From NCBI RefSeq assembly GCF_026262505.1, contig NC_067204.1, positions 21,545,300-21,609,299 of the forward strand: a stretch of DNA of 64,000 bases, given 5' to 3'. The position numbers and the translations under genes are program-made. The notes below the pieces were generated by a model that did not search any database, had not been told where the DNA came from, and saw only the letters and a list, made by a program, of their open reading frames with translations. The DNA is from Trichomonas vaginalis G3 (lineage: Eukaryota; Parabasalia; Trichomonadida; Trichomonadidae). This document shows positions 29,711-39,371 of the stretch, piece by piece (positions within the stretch are counted from its first letter, which is position 1; each line of letters opens with the position of its first letter).

Positions 29711-29946
29711 AAAAAAAAAAAAAAAAAAAAAGGTAGTGGGGCTTCCAGGCACTTCGTGCCCTCTAGCCCCGAAGATGTTTAGTATAAATGAAGTTTTTTA
29801 TTCGGATAATTGTTAGTCTTCTGGTGTGAATTCGGAGGACTCTTCTTCTTCCTCCATTGCTTCTGGGAAGAAGCCTTCTTCTGGGTCGAAAACATTATAT
29901 AATGTGTCGCTTTTCACAAATTATATATGTTTTCATGTTTGTCACT
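29711..29946 (+). repeat. Left terminal inverted repeat of Polinton 2
   Basis: It starts with 21 A residues, then GGTAGTGGGGCTTCCAGG with a small hairpin GGCACTTCGTGCC. Farther in, TTTAGTATAAATGAAG and ATTATATAATGTGTCGC match the right end. About 60-70 bp (roughly 29822-29886) have no counterpart at the right end, which instead has one terminal module twice. Confidence 0.88.
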
Positions 29947-29991
29947 TTTCTGTCACTTTTCAGGGAAAAACATTTTTATTATTATATATAA

Positions 29992-30809
29992 ATGAATTTT
30001 ACAAAACCTCCGTTACCGTTCTTTGGAAATAAGAGTAAATGTAAAGATATTATATTGAGAGAACTTAAGAAACTACCGAATGGTCTAACATTTGTAGATT
30101 TGTTCGGTGGAAGTTTCTATATATCCCATTTGTGCCATATAATATTCCCAGACTCAAAGATTATATGCAATGACTTCGACAACTATATGGACCGTCTCAA
30201 ACATATACCAGACACAAACAATATATTGAAAGAGTTAAAAGAAAAGATACCTATAGGTAAGATGGAACGTATACCATTAGATAACAAAAATATTGTGAGA
30301 GAGGTTTTGAAAAAAGCAGAATATATAGACTGGGATAGTATATCTGCTAGACTATTATATAGTGGTTCTATAGAGTTCATGACATTGAAACACTTATGTC
30401 AAAAGTTTTATATCTTAACTATACAAATGTTTTCAAAGAGGACATAGAAAAATATATTGAGGGTATAGAGTTTGTGAGATGTCATTGGACAGAGTTGTAT
30501 GAAAAATATAAAGACAAGGAAAATGTTTTCTTTATAGTGGACCCGCCGTTCTATAACACATGGGATTTTCAATACCAAGTAGACTGGACTTTGAGAGACT
30601 CTTTAGAAACTTTAGACGTTTTACATAACCATCCATGCTTTTACTTTACATCCGATAAAAGTGGTTTGGAAACCGTTATGAGATGGTTAGAGGACATACA
30701 TGACTATGAGTTTATATATGACAAGATAGAATATGAGAGAGGTCCTATAAACTGGAGAAAGTGTCACAATAAAGAAATTTTATTAGTAAGTAAATGTGGT
30801 TTGAAATAG
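29992..30809 (+). pseudogene. D12/Dam-family N6-adenine DNA methyltransferase, interrupted
   Basis: The first part has PPLPFFGNKSK (the FxGxK AdoMet motif at the start of Dam-like enzymes), then FVDLFGGSFY and CNDFDNYM. The second part has FFIVDPPFYNT, the DPPY-type catalytic motif IV. The order matches the alpha-class D12 family that includes Dam and DpnM, which methylate adenine, often in GATC. Length fits the family. It starts after TTTTTATTATTATATATAAATG, directly inside the left inverted repeat. The gene is interrupted in this copy. Target specificity is not provable from sequence, but the GATC pattern of this element makes GATC a natural candidate. Confidence 0.82.
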
Positions 30810-30925
30810 GACTACTTGTTTTAGGTTTTTTCCATTGTGTCATTTATTTATTTGACGTGGCAGAAAAGTACAGAGAATATGAAGATGAACCAATGCCTGC
30901 AAATGTTCAGTATATGTACTCGTAA
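30794..30925 (+). CDS. Small single-span membrane protein, 43 residues
   Basis: The frame starts inside the last codons of the methyltransferase gene in another phase: MWFEIGLLVLGFFHCVIYLF is one hydrophobic span, followed by a charged tail (DVAEKYREYEDEPMP). Small one-span proteins are common in viruses, for example holin- or fusion-like ones. The overlap with the upstream gene suggests coupled expression. No homology is claimed. Confidence 0.45.
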   Translation: MWFEIGLLVLGFFHCVIYLFDVAEKYREYEDEPMPANVQYMYS

Positions 30926-30948
30926 GAGATATTTTTATCTAATATTAA

Positions 30949-31311
30949 ATGGACGCACAGAACTTAGCGAATGCACAGCAACCTGGACAACCAAACCCAG
31001 AGAATATTCCAAATGAAGTTAGAATACAAACTGCAATGGCAAACTATGGTCAAGTGCCAACAGATGTACAAATGCAAACTGCCATGTCAAATGACGCTGC
31101 GTTAGGTTTGCCACCATGGTATGCAAATATGAGATGGAAAGAGTTTTATACAAACCCTGAAGTGGGATATAAACAACTTTATGCAGATGACGCGAACACA
31201 GGAGTTGACCCAGAATATGTTTTCTACCAGAGGAGAAACAGAATGTATGAGCTCCAGTTAAAGAATGCTATGGAACTCAACAGGAAACGTAAGAGACTAG
31301 GCGGACATTAG
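30949..31311 (+). CDS. Polinton 2 protein of unknown function, 120 residues
   Basis: An Asn/Gln/Pro-rich N-terminus carries two imperfect repeats (NEVRIQTAMANYGQVPTDV and DVQMQTAMSNDAALG). Then come an aromatic region (LPPWYANMRWKEFYTNPE) and a basic C-terminus (NRKRKRLGG). The start follows ATTTTTATCTAATATTAAATG. The basic tail could bind DNA or act as a nuclear signal. Family not recognised. Confidence 0.55.
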   Translation: MDAQNLANAQQPGQPNPENIPNEVRIQTAMANYGQVPTDVQMQTAMSNDAALGLPPWYANMRWKEFYTNPEVGYKQLYADDANTGVDPEYVFYQRRNRMYELQLKNAMELNRKRKRLGGH

Positions 31312-31328
31312 ATTTTTACATATAGTAA

Positions 31329-31571
31329 ATGGGTTTCTTCAGTAGTATTGGAAACTTCTTTCGAAATGTTGGAAGAGGTATATGGAATGGAATAAAAACC
31401 GTAGGAAGAGGAATTTGGAACGGAGTCAAAAATATTGGTAAAGAGAGTAGGTCAGTTCGTTGGTATTATACCTAAAGACCCTGAACCAGAAGAGCAAGCT
31501 CCTGTTATACAACAGCCTGAACCTGCACCACAGTCTAGTTGGCAACCAAATCCAACACCTCAACCGTATTA
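31329..31571 (+). pseudogene. Small amphipathic virion-like protein, Polinton 2, interrupted
   Basis: It begins MGFFSSIGNFFRNVGRGIWN with two copies of a GRGIWNG-like module, an amphipathic pattern typical of membrane-active minor capsid proteins. The later part is Pro/Gln/Glu-rich (PEEQAPVIQQPEPAPQ). It starts after TTTTTACATATAGTAAATG. The frame is interrupted. It is related in style to 23104-23319 of Polinton 1. Confidence 0.5.
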
Positions 31572-31648
31572 AAAAATTATATTTTTACCGTTCGATAGTA
31601 GTTGTATATGAAACTAAGTTCTAAGTAAAAACGCATGGTATAATGGAA

Positions 31649-32425
31649 TTATTCTTTTTCTTCCATCTGTAGTAAACCATACTTGAAAGTCTGAAATACT
31701 TCCACTTGGTGGTTCGTATAACTTTGTAGGTTTTCGTAAAAGTCATTTGCCAAGCATAAGAAAGAGTTTTGGGCGCCAGAAAATGAAGCATGAACAATAA
31801 TAGCAGCTGGGTCGAAAACATCTTTAAATAAATATGGTTCATCTCTTGCATATCGACTGTAAATATTTGCTAAAGGAAGTTTGACTTTCTGATTTAACAT
31901 TCTTTGCAAATAATACCATGACATTGCAGTGAATTCTGTATATATTTGTTCGTCTTTCTTTGGATTGTCTTCGTAGATTTGAAATGACACTTGTGAATTT
32001 TGTTTGTCATATACAATTCTCACATAAAGTGTGCTCTCGGTATTTGCATATTCATCAGCATATTTTGCATAACATGAATTTATTTTATCTTCTATATTTT
32101 TTAACGCAGTCTGTAGAGAAGATGAAAGGTCAACTTGTATTAGCTCAATTTCTTCCCACATTTTTCGTTTCCCTTCAGATATATAATCTATATGAAACCT
32201 TACAATAAATGGAAAACTTTTATCTTCTACAGACACAAACTTCATTCTACGAAAGCCAATAGCTTTTGTGACAGATGGGTCTCTTAGCCATCTTAATGGG
32301 TAGTCAAAACGATAGCCTTCATGCTTTACGGTCTCTGTCTCAAACTTTTGACCGACATTAGTAAAAAGTTCATCTAATGGTTTAGTTGTAGCAACTCTTG
32401 AATTTTCTTTTTCTATTGGAAGCAT
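31649..32425 (-). CDS. Polinton 2 protein of unknown function, 258 residues
   Basis: The protein opens with MLPIEKENSRVATTKPLDEL and has FDYPLRWLRDPSVTKAIGFR, a mixed alpha/beta middle, and FDPAAIIVHASFSGAQNSFL near the end. A diverged, broken paralog lies at 37196-37975 (MLQVEKQRTKVADTKPLD, FDYPIRWLQSP). Two copies per element suggest a structural protein pair such as minor capsid proteins, but that is inference. It is divergent from the fibre gene across 18 bp. Confidence 0.6.
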   Translation of the reverse strand: MLPIEKENSRVATTKPLDELFTNVGQKFETETVKHEGYRFDYPLRWLRDPSVTKAIGFRRMKFVSVEDKSFPFIVRFHIDYISEGKRKMWEEIELIQVDLSSSLQTALKNIEDKINSCYAKYADEYANTESTLYVRIVYDKQNSQVSFQIYEDNPKKDEQIYTEFTAMSWYYLQRMLNQKVKLPLANIYSRYARDEPYLFKDVFDPAAIIVHASFSGAQNSFLCLANDFYENLQSYTNHQVEVFQTFKYGLLQMEEKE

Positions 32426-32443
32426 ATTTTATCTAGAATAAAA

Positions 32444-34106
32444 ATGTCGAAAGATATTGCTTCCATGAGAGAAATACAACACAACCGACAACTCATTATG
32501 CAAGCTCTAAATAAGAACACAACAAACTTTTCAAACTATTCTAAGATATCTGAGTCATTGAAAGAAGGAAACTTAAAACTGACATTAAACCCAATGACAG
32601 ATGAGTTTCTATTTCAAGACAAGAAGAACAATACTGTCTGTATAAATCAACAAAAGGAACTTTAAACGAGAAACCTATAAATGAACTTCTTTTTGAAAGC
32701 AGATGTTGACAACAAAGCTGACAAAGAATATGTAGACGATGCAATAAGCAAAAGAAGAAAAAGAAAGAGCTAACAATGCTTATGCAACAAAAGAACATAC
32801 TCATCCTGAACTAGCAGACAAAACATATGTTGACAATAAAATGTCAAGTGAAGTGACAAGAGCTGAAAACGAATATTCTAAAAAGACTCATATACATTCT
32901 ATATCTGAAATAACAGACTTACAAGAAACCTTAAACAATAAAAGTGCCGTTGGACATACACATACCATTGCAAATATTACAAACTTACAAGAAACCTTAA
33001 ACAGGAAAAGTGACATTGGACATACACATTCTATATCTGAAATAACAGACTTAAACGTTAGCCTTGAAAATAAAGCAGATAAAACATATGTCAATGAAAT
33101 ATACCAAAGTTTGATAGGAACAACAAAAAATATTGAAACTATTGTTGGGGATGTTTCTGTCAATGAAGAAAATAAATATTTTAGATGGGAGTTTGTACAG
33201 TCCTTAAAAAAATGGTATACGTATAAACTCATTCCGAAAAAATAACAATGAAATGTATGTAAGCTATATAAAGAATAATGGTACACAAGTTAAAGTTCCA
33301 TTAGACAACAACTGTTACTTAAACTTATATGGAGACGAACAAAAGAAATATTTAAGAGTTTATGAAATGGCAGATATGACATTACCTAACCCAGCTCCAG
33401 CACCATATTATTATGACTATGGTTGACGCACGTGTAGACCCAAAAAAGCAAACATTATATTTAGAATATTATAGATATAAAAGATATAATGCAATAGAAA
33501 AAACGAGAATAGTATATATTATTATAGATGACAAAAATAAATATATAGTCAAGATTTTACCTACCCCGAAAACATAAGATTATATTATAAAAAATATTCT
33601 GACACAAACCAGAAGAAACCAGAAATAGTTACACTATATTTTAAGTTCAAAAGAGACAATCCTATATTATCTCATATGTTTGATTTAATGAACCAGTAGG
33701 TTCTATTTATAATCATCTATGGAAGCAAGAGGTCCTCAAGTAATGTTTGGTGTTGGTGCATGGGAACAAATAGTTGACAGGTTTTTGTATTGTGCAAACT
33801 CTTCAAAGGAAACAGGAGGAAGTAAAACGATTTCAGGTGAAAATTTACCTGCGCACAGTCACTACATAGATTTAAGTACATCTCAAGCAGGTTGCATAAG
33901 CATAAATTTTGGGATTGGTCAGCAATGAAAAAAGGTAAAGGATATGATGTTAAAGACGACGTTCAGTTTGCTATAAATTGTTTTGGGTGACACTCAGGGA
34001 GATGGAAACCATACACATCGCGTTTCGGGATATACGCAAACAACGGGACAAGTAAAGACTACATGCCACCTTACATGACAGTTTACGCATGGTATAGAAT
34101 TGCTTA
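32444..34106 (+). pseudogene. Fibre gene of Polinton 2, interrupted
   Basis: The region contains MSKDIASMREIQHNRQLIMQ, then shaft repeats of the form GHTHxIxxIxxLQETLNxKS (three copies, about 32880-33080) and KADKTYVNE. The tip reads FGVGAWEQIVDRFLYC, GGSKTISGENLPAHSH and DYMPPYMTVYAWYRI. The GHTH shaft repeats and collar-like tip are phage tail-fibre features and parallel the Polinton 1 fibre at 15500-17590. It is interrupted several times. A host-attachment role is likely by analogy. Confidence 0.7.
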
Positions 34107-35067
34107 GTCGTCATTTTCAACTTCTTTAGCATATTCGTCAGGAGTTGTCTTATATTTGTTAGGAACTGTCTTTGAAAGTATACCACCTTGAACTTTGACA
34201 AGTTTTGAAACGAGGTCTGACAATAGTAGTTTTATCTTCTGCTTGCAGTGTGTACATTTTGCCATGTTTGCCTTAAAACTTCATAATATTCTTCTTGTAT
34301 ACTTTCTTCTATTTTACGAACACGAATGTGAGTACCTGTCGGGTTCCATTGTTGTCATAGTCAATAGTATTTTCATATGGGTCGCGTTTGGGTATTTCTA
34401 TTTTTACTTTGTCACCTTTCTGAAGTTTGAAGCCCGGCATTCTTTCTTGTTTGTCTCTTTTGACTAAATTATTAAAATATAGTCTTTCTCTAAGTCAGGG
34501 TTGTTTTTTCATTTCTTCGGGGGAGTGGTTTCCCAAACCTTTTTGTTTACGGCTATTGTAAATATTTAAAACTTGTCTCATCTTTGCCATGGAGAAGTGT
34601 CCTATACTTGTCGTCATATGACATTTCATTTGCTTCACCACCTTGTGGTTGGTTTAAGTCTCTTAACATTTTTATACAACCGTCAATGACACAAGAGCAG
34701 AATGGTTTTTGGTCGACAATGAAATATTGGTTTACATTTTTTGAACGCAGATAGTTTTTTACATCATCTGATTTGAAAGGAACTTTCACAGTCAGATGTC
34801 AGTTTTGTTGGATGGTATTTGTCAACGAATATTGTCAAAGCTGCTAAGATATCTAAAATATTTTTGGACTGTAATGGTATGGCTTCACAGTATCTTGTGT
34901 TTTGACGACAAATATTAGCCAGTATGGTGGTCCATCTTCTCTATTACCTCGGAATGTTTTCCAAGATATCCATAAACCAAGCATTTGGTGTTGAACTAAA
35001 GATTTTTTATCATGAGTGCTTTCTTTGTTGCCTTAGAAACATAGGGGTCCTTGTTTGGATTCGTCAT
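34104..35067 (-). pseudogene. rve-family integrase of Polinton 2, heavily interrupted
   Basis: Pieces on the minus strand match the Polinton 1 integrase in order: MTNPNKDPYVSKATKKALM at the start, PPYWLIF and AALTIFVDKYHPTKLTSDC around the second catalytic Asp, VIDGCIKMLRDL in the following helix, and KLQKGDKVKIEIPKRDPYEN in the C-terminal SH3-like tail. Such integrases insert Polintons and make 6-bp duplications. Several interruptions make this copy inactive. Confidence 0.65.
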
Positions 35068-35134
35068 TTTTTAACCATAAGAAATGGTTTATTTGGCGCA
35101 TTAGCAGGAGTTTGCATCTAGATTTTTACCCGCA

Positions 35135-35401
35135 GTGGGAACAATAGCCAGAGGTGTATTTGGAGTTGGAAGGAAGATTTTGAGTACATTAGGTATACTT
35201 AAAGAGAAAGCACAACCTATTATACAAACTGTACAGAAAGGTTGGGATGTAGCACGAGATGCAGCAAATCTTATTCCAAATCCTGAAACAAGAGGAAAAG
35301 TTCAAGGATGGATGGACAATGTAGGAAGACAAGCAGGAAACTATTATAACAAAGCAAATGACTACTATAACCAAGCAGGACCACTATATGGACCAAGGTG
35401 A
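35135..35401 (+). CDS. Small helical virion-like protein, Polinton 2
   Basis: 88 codons: GTIARGVFGVGRKILSTLGI, then helical, Gln/Asn/Tyr-rich sequence ending NQAGPLYGPR. The first part is amphipathic and Gly-rich as in membrane-active core peptides. As read the first codon is GTG, and the gene may be altered at its start. A further short Pro/Gln-rich frame (35388-35486) overlaps its end. Confidence 0.45.
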   Translation: MGTIARGVFGVGRKILSTLGILKEKAQPIIQTVQKGWDVARDAANLIPNPETRGKVQGWMDNVGRQAGNYYNKANDYYNQAGPLYGPR

Positions 35402-35505
35402 AAGATTCTTTAACAGAGGATATAACCATTGCACAACAATGGTAAACAATAACCAACCTCAACCGCCTCAAACGTGGGGAATGTAAAGTTTTTTACTGAG
35501 ATGAA

Positions 35506-35658
35506 ATGAACAATACAGCATTGAGACAAATGGGTTCAAGATGGATTTGTCGGCTTCCAGCAGTTACACAACGTGTTTGTCAAGTTCTTCCTATACCTCA
35601 GGAAGTTTTAGACCGACTTAAAAAACAACAACAACCAGTTGAAAACAAACCAAACTAA
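35506..35658 (+). CDS. Small Polinton 2 protein, 50 residues
   Basis: MNNTALRQMGSRWICRLPAV followed by a helical Pro/Gln/Lys-rich tail. The upstream TTTTTTACTGAGATGAA is repeated almost exactly before the next gene (35679), so both have the element's start motif. Function unknown. Confidence 0.5.
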   Translation: MNNTALRQMGSRWICRLPAVTQRVCQVLPIPQEVLDRLKKQQQPVENKPN

Positions 35659-35678
35659 AATTTTTTTACTGAGATGAA

Positions 35679-36263
35679 ATGACCGAAGAAGTTGAAACGG
35701 TAGATTTGACACCACAAACAAAAAGTTCAGAACCATTGTCAAAACCTGTCAAAGAACTTACAGATGAAGAGAAAAATTCAATAATAGAAAGTGCCAGGTC
35801 TTGGAATACAAACCCTAACTATAAAGTCACTTTTCATAGAAATGGAACGGCTAGTATCTCAAAAAAGAAACAGACTCTCACAAATAAAATATTGAAGTCT
35901 GAAGGAGCTTTCGAGACAACAGATGGAAAAGTTTACTTCACTGACCAACAGTTCATTATAGAACATCTCATTGACTTAGAGTCGAAATATTCTAAACTTT
36001 ACAACAAACACAAAAAGTTGAAAGGAAAACAAAAACAAATGGCATATGATATTTATGAAGATGTTGACAACACAACTGTTCCTGCAAGTAGGGTAAAGTC
36101 AGAGGAACCGAAAAGTGACGAAAAACCGATAGAAGAAGAAAAACCAAAAACTGAAGATAAACCAAAACCAAAGTTTAGTTTGGAAACTAAACCAAGTCAA
36201 CCTTCATTAGCTGGTATGGTTGGCGTCAAAGACTTATGGCAGCAGGTTGGTTATGTAAAGTAA
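35679..36263 (+). CDS. Polinton 2 acidic/lysine-rich protein, 194 residues
   Basis: The N-terminal 45 residues are acidic and Ser/Thr-rich. The middle has a beta-like NPNYKVTFHRNGTASISKKK and a helix FIIEHLIDLESKYSKLYNKH. The tail is a low-complexity Lys/Pro/Glu stretch. It resembles a scaffold or core protein by composition only. It starts after TTTTTTTACTGAGATGAAATG. Confidence 0.55.
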   Translation: MTEEVETVDLTPQTKSSEPLSKPVKELTDEEKNSIIESARSWNTNPNYKVTFHRNGTASISKKKQTLTNKILKSEGAFETTDGKVYFTDQQFIIEHLIDLESKYSKLYNKHKKLKGKQKQMAYDIYEDVDNTTVPASRVKSEEPKSDEKPIEEEKPKTEDKPKPKFSLETKPSQPSLAGMVGVKDLWQQVGYVK

Positions 36264-36293
36264 AGAAAAAAATATTTTTTTATTTTTATAAAA

Positions 36294-36545
36294 ATGCCCC
36301 CATATAGAATGGATAGAAAATCTGCTAGAATAAAAGCAGAGTTGCAAAGATATGGTTGGAGAGTTTCGAAGAATTTTAAATATATAAGGGAAGACCCATA
36401 AAAGTCTATGACAAACTGGCTGGTCTGACCTACGAAATGGATTTGGAAACAGCACGTGCCAATTATCCAAACAGACTAGAGAGGTTAGAAGAAGAACGTC
36501 TTATGGACATGCCTTTCGATGTTAGTGAGCATTGCATGAAGTAAA
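36294..36545 (+). pseudogene. Small basic Polinton 2 gene, interrupted
   Basis: It begins MPPYRMDRKSARIKAELQRY, and a later coding-like part reads GLTYEMDLETARANYPNRLE. It follows TTTTTTTATTTTTATAAAAATG. About 80 residues in all, interrupted, function unknown. Confidence 0.4.
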
Positions 36546-36586
36546 AATTTATTTTAAAAAAGTGACATTTTTTATTTTATTTGAAA

Positions 36587-37170
36587 TGTACGCTGAGTTT
36601 GTTGGAGAAGACCGTTGGGAAACTTGTTTGTTAGATGAGAAAATTGAAATTCACTGTTGTGAGTCATTTGAAGTCAGAAACAAAAAGACAAAAAGAGTTT
36701 AAGCGAATGGGAGCGAAATGACGGATATGCTATTATGAAGATGAGTGGGAAAACGCTATTTTAAACATATTGTCATTGCAACTCATTTTATACTGAATCC
36801 TAACAATTTACCTTTTGTAGACCATATAAACCGTATAAGAAACGACAATAGACTTGAAAACTTACGTTGGGTCACTTGTTCTGAAAACAATAAGAACCAA
36901 AGGCAAATTTGGAGTATTGTATTCGAATTTGTCGACGAACTAGAAGATGAAACAATTGAAATTACAGACATATGGCAAGCATACGTTGAGTTTTACTACT
37001 ATAGCGAAGAACAAGACTCTTTCTACTTTTATACCGGCGTAAACTATAGGAAATTACAAGTATATTTTACTAAGGCAGGCTATGCTTATGTAAACACTAG
37101 AGATACAGATGGAAAATACGTTCAAATACGTCTTAACAAATTCAAGAAGCTATATGGCATACAATTTTAA
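36587..37170 (+). pseudogene. HNH endonuclease (phage homing type), interrupted
   Basis: The region around 36800-36895 reads FVDHINRIRNDNRLENLRWV, the NUMOD4-associated HNH_3 pattern (DHINxxxxDNRxENLRxVT, then ENNKNQ) of phage homing nucleases, which cut DNA to promote their own spread. An N-terminal part starts MYAEFVGEDRWETCLLDEKI. The C-terminal half is acidic then Tyr-rich. It is interrupted near its start. It is a separate gene here, whereas Polinton 1 carries an HNH segment inside its polymerase. Confidence 0.7.
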
Positions 37171-37195
37171 AACAATATATTTTTACATATATTAA

Positions 37196-37975
37196 ATGCT
37201 TCAGGTTGAAAAACAAAGAACAAAAGTAGCAGATACAAAACCGTTAGACTATATCTTTACAAATGCTGGTAGGACAATATCAGATGAAGAAATTTCATCC
37301 CGAACATACAGGTTTGACTATCCAATTCGTTGGCTTCAAAGTCCTTCAGATGCAAAGGCAATAGATTTAGAAGAGTTTTGTTTTCAAATAGAACTAACGC
37401 ATTTATGTTCGCAGTATATTTTCATGGGCAGTATAAAGGTTCTGGTGGTCTTAATAGGCAAATTTGACGAAATGAGAATCTTTACAGTTCGTTTCAGACG
37501 AAAGTCTTGAAGAAAACTCTAAATGACTTTCAAACTCAAATGAACAAATATTATGGGAATTTCAAGAAAAATACGACTCTTTACTAAATGGAACATACTA
37601 TCTGAAACTAGAATATGACAAGATGAACTCCACCGTTTCATTTCAAAAGATTGAAATTAACCCTCCAAGAGATACAGAGTTTTTATTTTGGGAAGTAGAC
37701 AAACGTTCTTGGCACAATTTCTTCGGTTACTAAACCAGAACGAACCATTACACACCAGATGGTCCATTTCAATTTATACTTCCACCAGCAGATTTGACAG
37801 TTTATAGAAACGTGTTTGACCCTCAAAATGTTATGTGTCATGCAAGTTTCAGTTCAAGCAACAATAGTTTTCTATGTATTGGTAAGGACTTTTATGACTT
37901 TGCTTCTAAATTCTTTACGAACCACCTAGTACAGTTTCTCTGACTTTCAAGTTTGGTTCACAACAAATGGTGTGC
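37196..37975 (+). pseudogene. Broken paralog of the 31649-32425 protein
   Basis: The start MLQVEKQRTKVADTKPLDYI and FDYPIRWLQSPSDAKAIDLE match the other gene, and later pieces such as FDPQNVMCHASFSSSNNSFL match its end. The whole length is recognisable but interrupted several times. It lies on the opposite strand to its paralog, with the integrase and HNH genes between. Confidence 0.6.
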
Positions 37976-38059
37976 AACATATTATTCCATTGTACTATGA
38001 ATTTTATCTCGAATTGTCTTTCATATATAACTACGGAAAAGTGCTGAAAAAGTATTGAA

Positions 38060-38360
38060 AAATATAATTTAGGTGAAGAGGTGAGATCTCACCTGTTTTT
38101 TCATCTCTTTTTTCACCTCTTGAATTTGTCATGAATTTTATACAGAAAACATAGCACAAAAATAATGTTTAGGGTAGAAGGTGAGATCTCACCTGTTTTC
38201 TCACCTCTTTTCTCACCCGTTGAATTTTGTATTATTCTTCACAAAATGCTTGTTTGAGGTCGAGCCACTTTTGGCTCCACCGTATTCTTCAACCAAAACT
38301 CATGAATTCAGCAAAAATATAATTTAGGGTAGAAGGTTAGATCTAACCTCTTTTCTACCC
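38060..38360. repeat. GATC-palindrome array, left of the 38457 gene
   Basis: Three units with palindromes at 38079-38094 and 38179-38194 (AGGTGAGATCTCACCT) and 38334-38349 (AGGTTAGATCTAACCT). Each has AT-rich sequence then TTTAGG(G)TGAAG/TAGAAG on its left and half-repeats such as TTTTCTCACC on its right. Their orientation is opposite to that of the array right of the gene. Confidence 0.9.
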
Positions 38361-38456
38361 TCATTTCTACCCTCTTGAATTTGTCATGAATTTTCCCGAA
38401 ATAAAAAATAAAGTTAGTTTTTTTAAAAAAATATTTTTTATTTTTATTGTAAGAAC

Positions 38457-39371
38457 ATGTTAGCAACAACAGCACCAAACTCGTTAGTTATGAACCCAAC
38501 TTCAATGTTAGTAGAAATGAAAAGCTTCATTCCTTCTTCATATACTTTTGAAACAGAAATCCAGAAGATAAAGCAAGAACTTTTAACATCTAATTTAGAC
38601 TGTACCGCACAGGATGAAACAAATGAACAGTATCTTTATGAAATGCAGGACCTCATCGACCATTTACCCAAATTGCCTGAAATCCAACAACAAAAACTAA
38701 CCATTCCTGAATTTGACGAAATTGAAGTCAAAGCAACTGACTCAGTAGAAATAAAGAAGTTCATACGAAAGGTAAACTATGAGTTTCTAGGATTTCATTG
38801 CAACCATAAGGTTATGGACAAAGATTGCGACATGGTATATAAGAATGTTTCTGACCTTTACAAAACCCGGGAGTTTAAGACCTACGACAACTTTGTTTCG
38901 TTAGTTGCTGAATGTGTATGGCAGATAAGAGATAAAGATAAAAGATGTAAAATATGGAATGAACAGATAAAACCAGCAGCTTTTGAGTTAAAGAAAACCA
39001 TTGACGCTTTAGTTGTTCTAGCAGGTAAGGTTTCAGAATATAACGCAAAAATGAACCCGCAATGTTCTAAATGTAAAGCAGCAATAAGAAAATATAACTA
39101 CTCCGTCAAAGAGATAGAACGTATGAGAAACGACTATGCAGACTTAAAGAAAGAAGCAGAAAAACCAGCAGAAGATAAAATGGATATGTTAGAATTTCTG
39201 AACAAAAACTATCCAACAGCAGAAGATTTCCTTCTATCTGACGTCAAGAAGAAGTATAAAGAAACTTTCGGCATAGTTAAAACTTTTGACATACTGACAG
39301 AAGAAATAGAAGCTACAAAACTGTTTAGGATTTCAAATATACATCGTACAATTCATGTAAAACGCTTATAA
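38457..39371 (+). CDS. Polinton 2 protein flanked by palindrome arrays, 304 residues
   Basis: A mainly helical protein: MLATTAPNSLVMNPTSMLVE, a linker with ELPxxLxxP-like repeats, a central Cys/His cluster (FLGFHCNHKVMDKDCD, then MNPQCSKCKAAIRKYN, suggesting zinc binding) and a long coiled coil near residues 215-245. It shares about 50 bp of upstream sequence (AAAAAATAAAGTTAG then T-rich) with both KilA-N genes, so the three probably form a co-regulated set. No family recognised. A DNA-binding role is only suggested by the Cys motifs and location. Confidence 0.6.
   Translation: MLATTAPNSLVMNPTSMLVEMKSFIPSSYTFETEIQKIKQELLTSNLDCTAQDETNEQYLYEMQDLIDHLPKLPEIQQQKLTIPEFDEIEVKATDSVEIKKFIRKVNYEFLGFHCNHKVMDKDCDMVYKNVSDLYKTREFKTYDNFVSLVAECVWQIRDKDKRCKIWNEQIKPAAFELKKTIDALVVLAGKVSEYNAKMNPQCSKCKAAIRKYNYSVKEIERMRNDYADLKKEAEKPAEDKMDMLEFLNKNYPTAEDFLLSDVKKKYKETFGIVKTFDILTEEIEATKLFRISNIHRTIHVKRL

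Noticed and set aside
29710-29731. Run of A that could be a retroposon poly(A) tail
   Set aside because: It is mirrored by a T run at 53476-53503 inside a direct ATATTA duplication, so it belongs to the inverted ends of Polinton 2.
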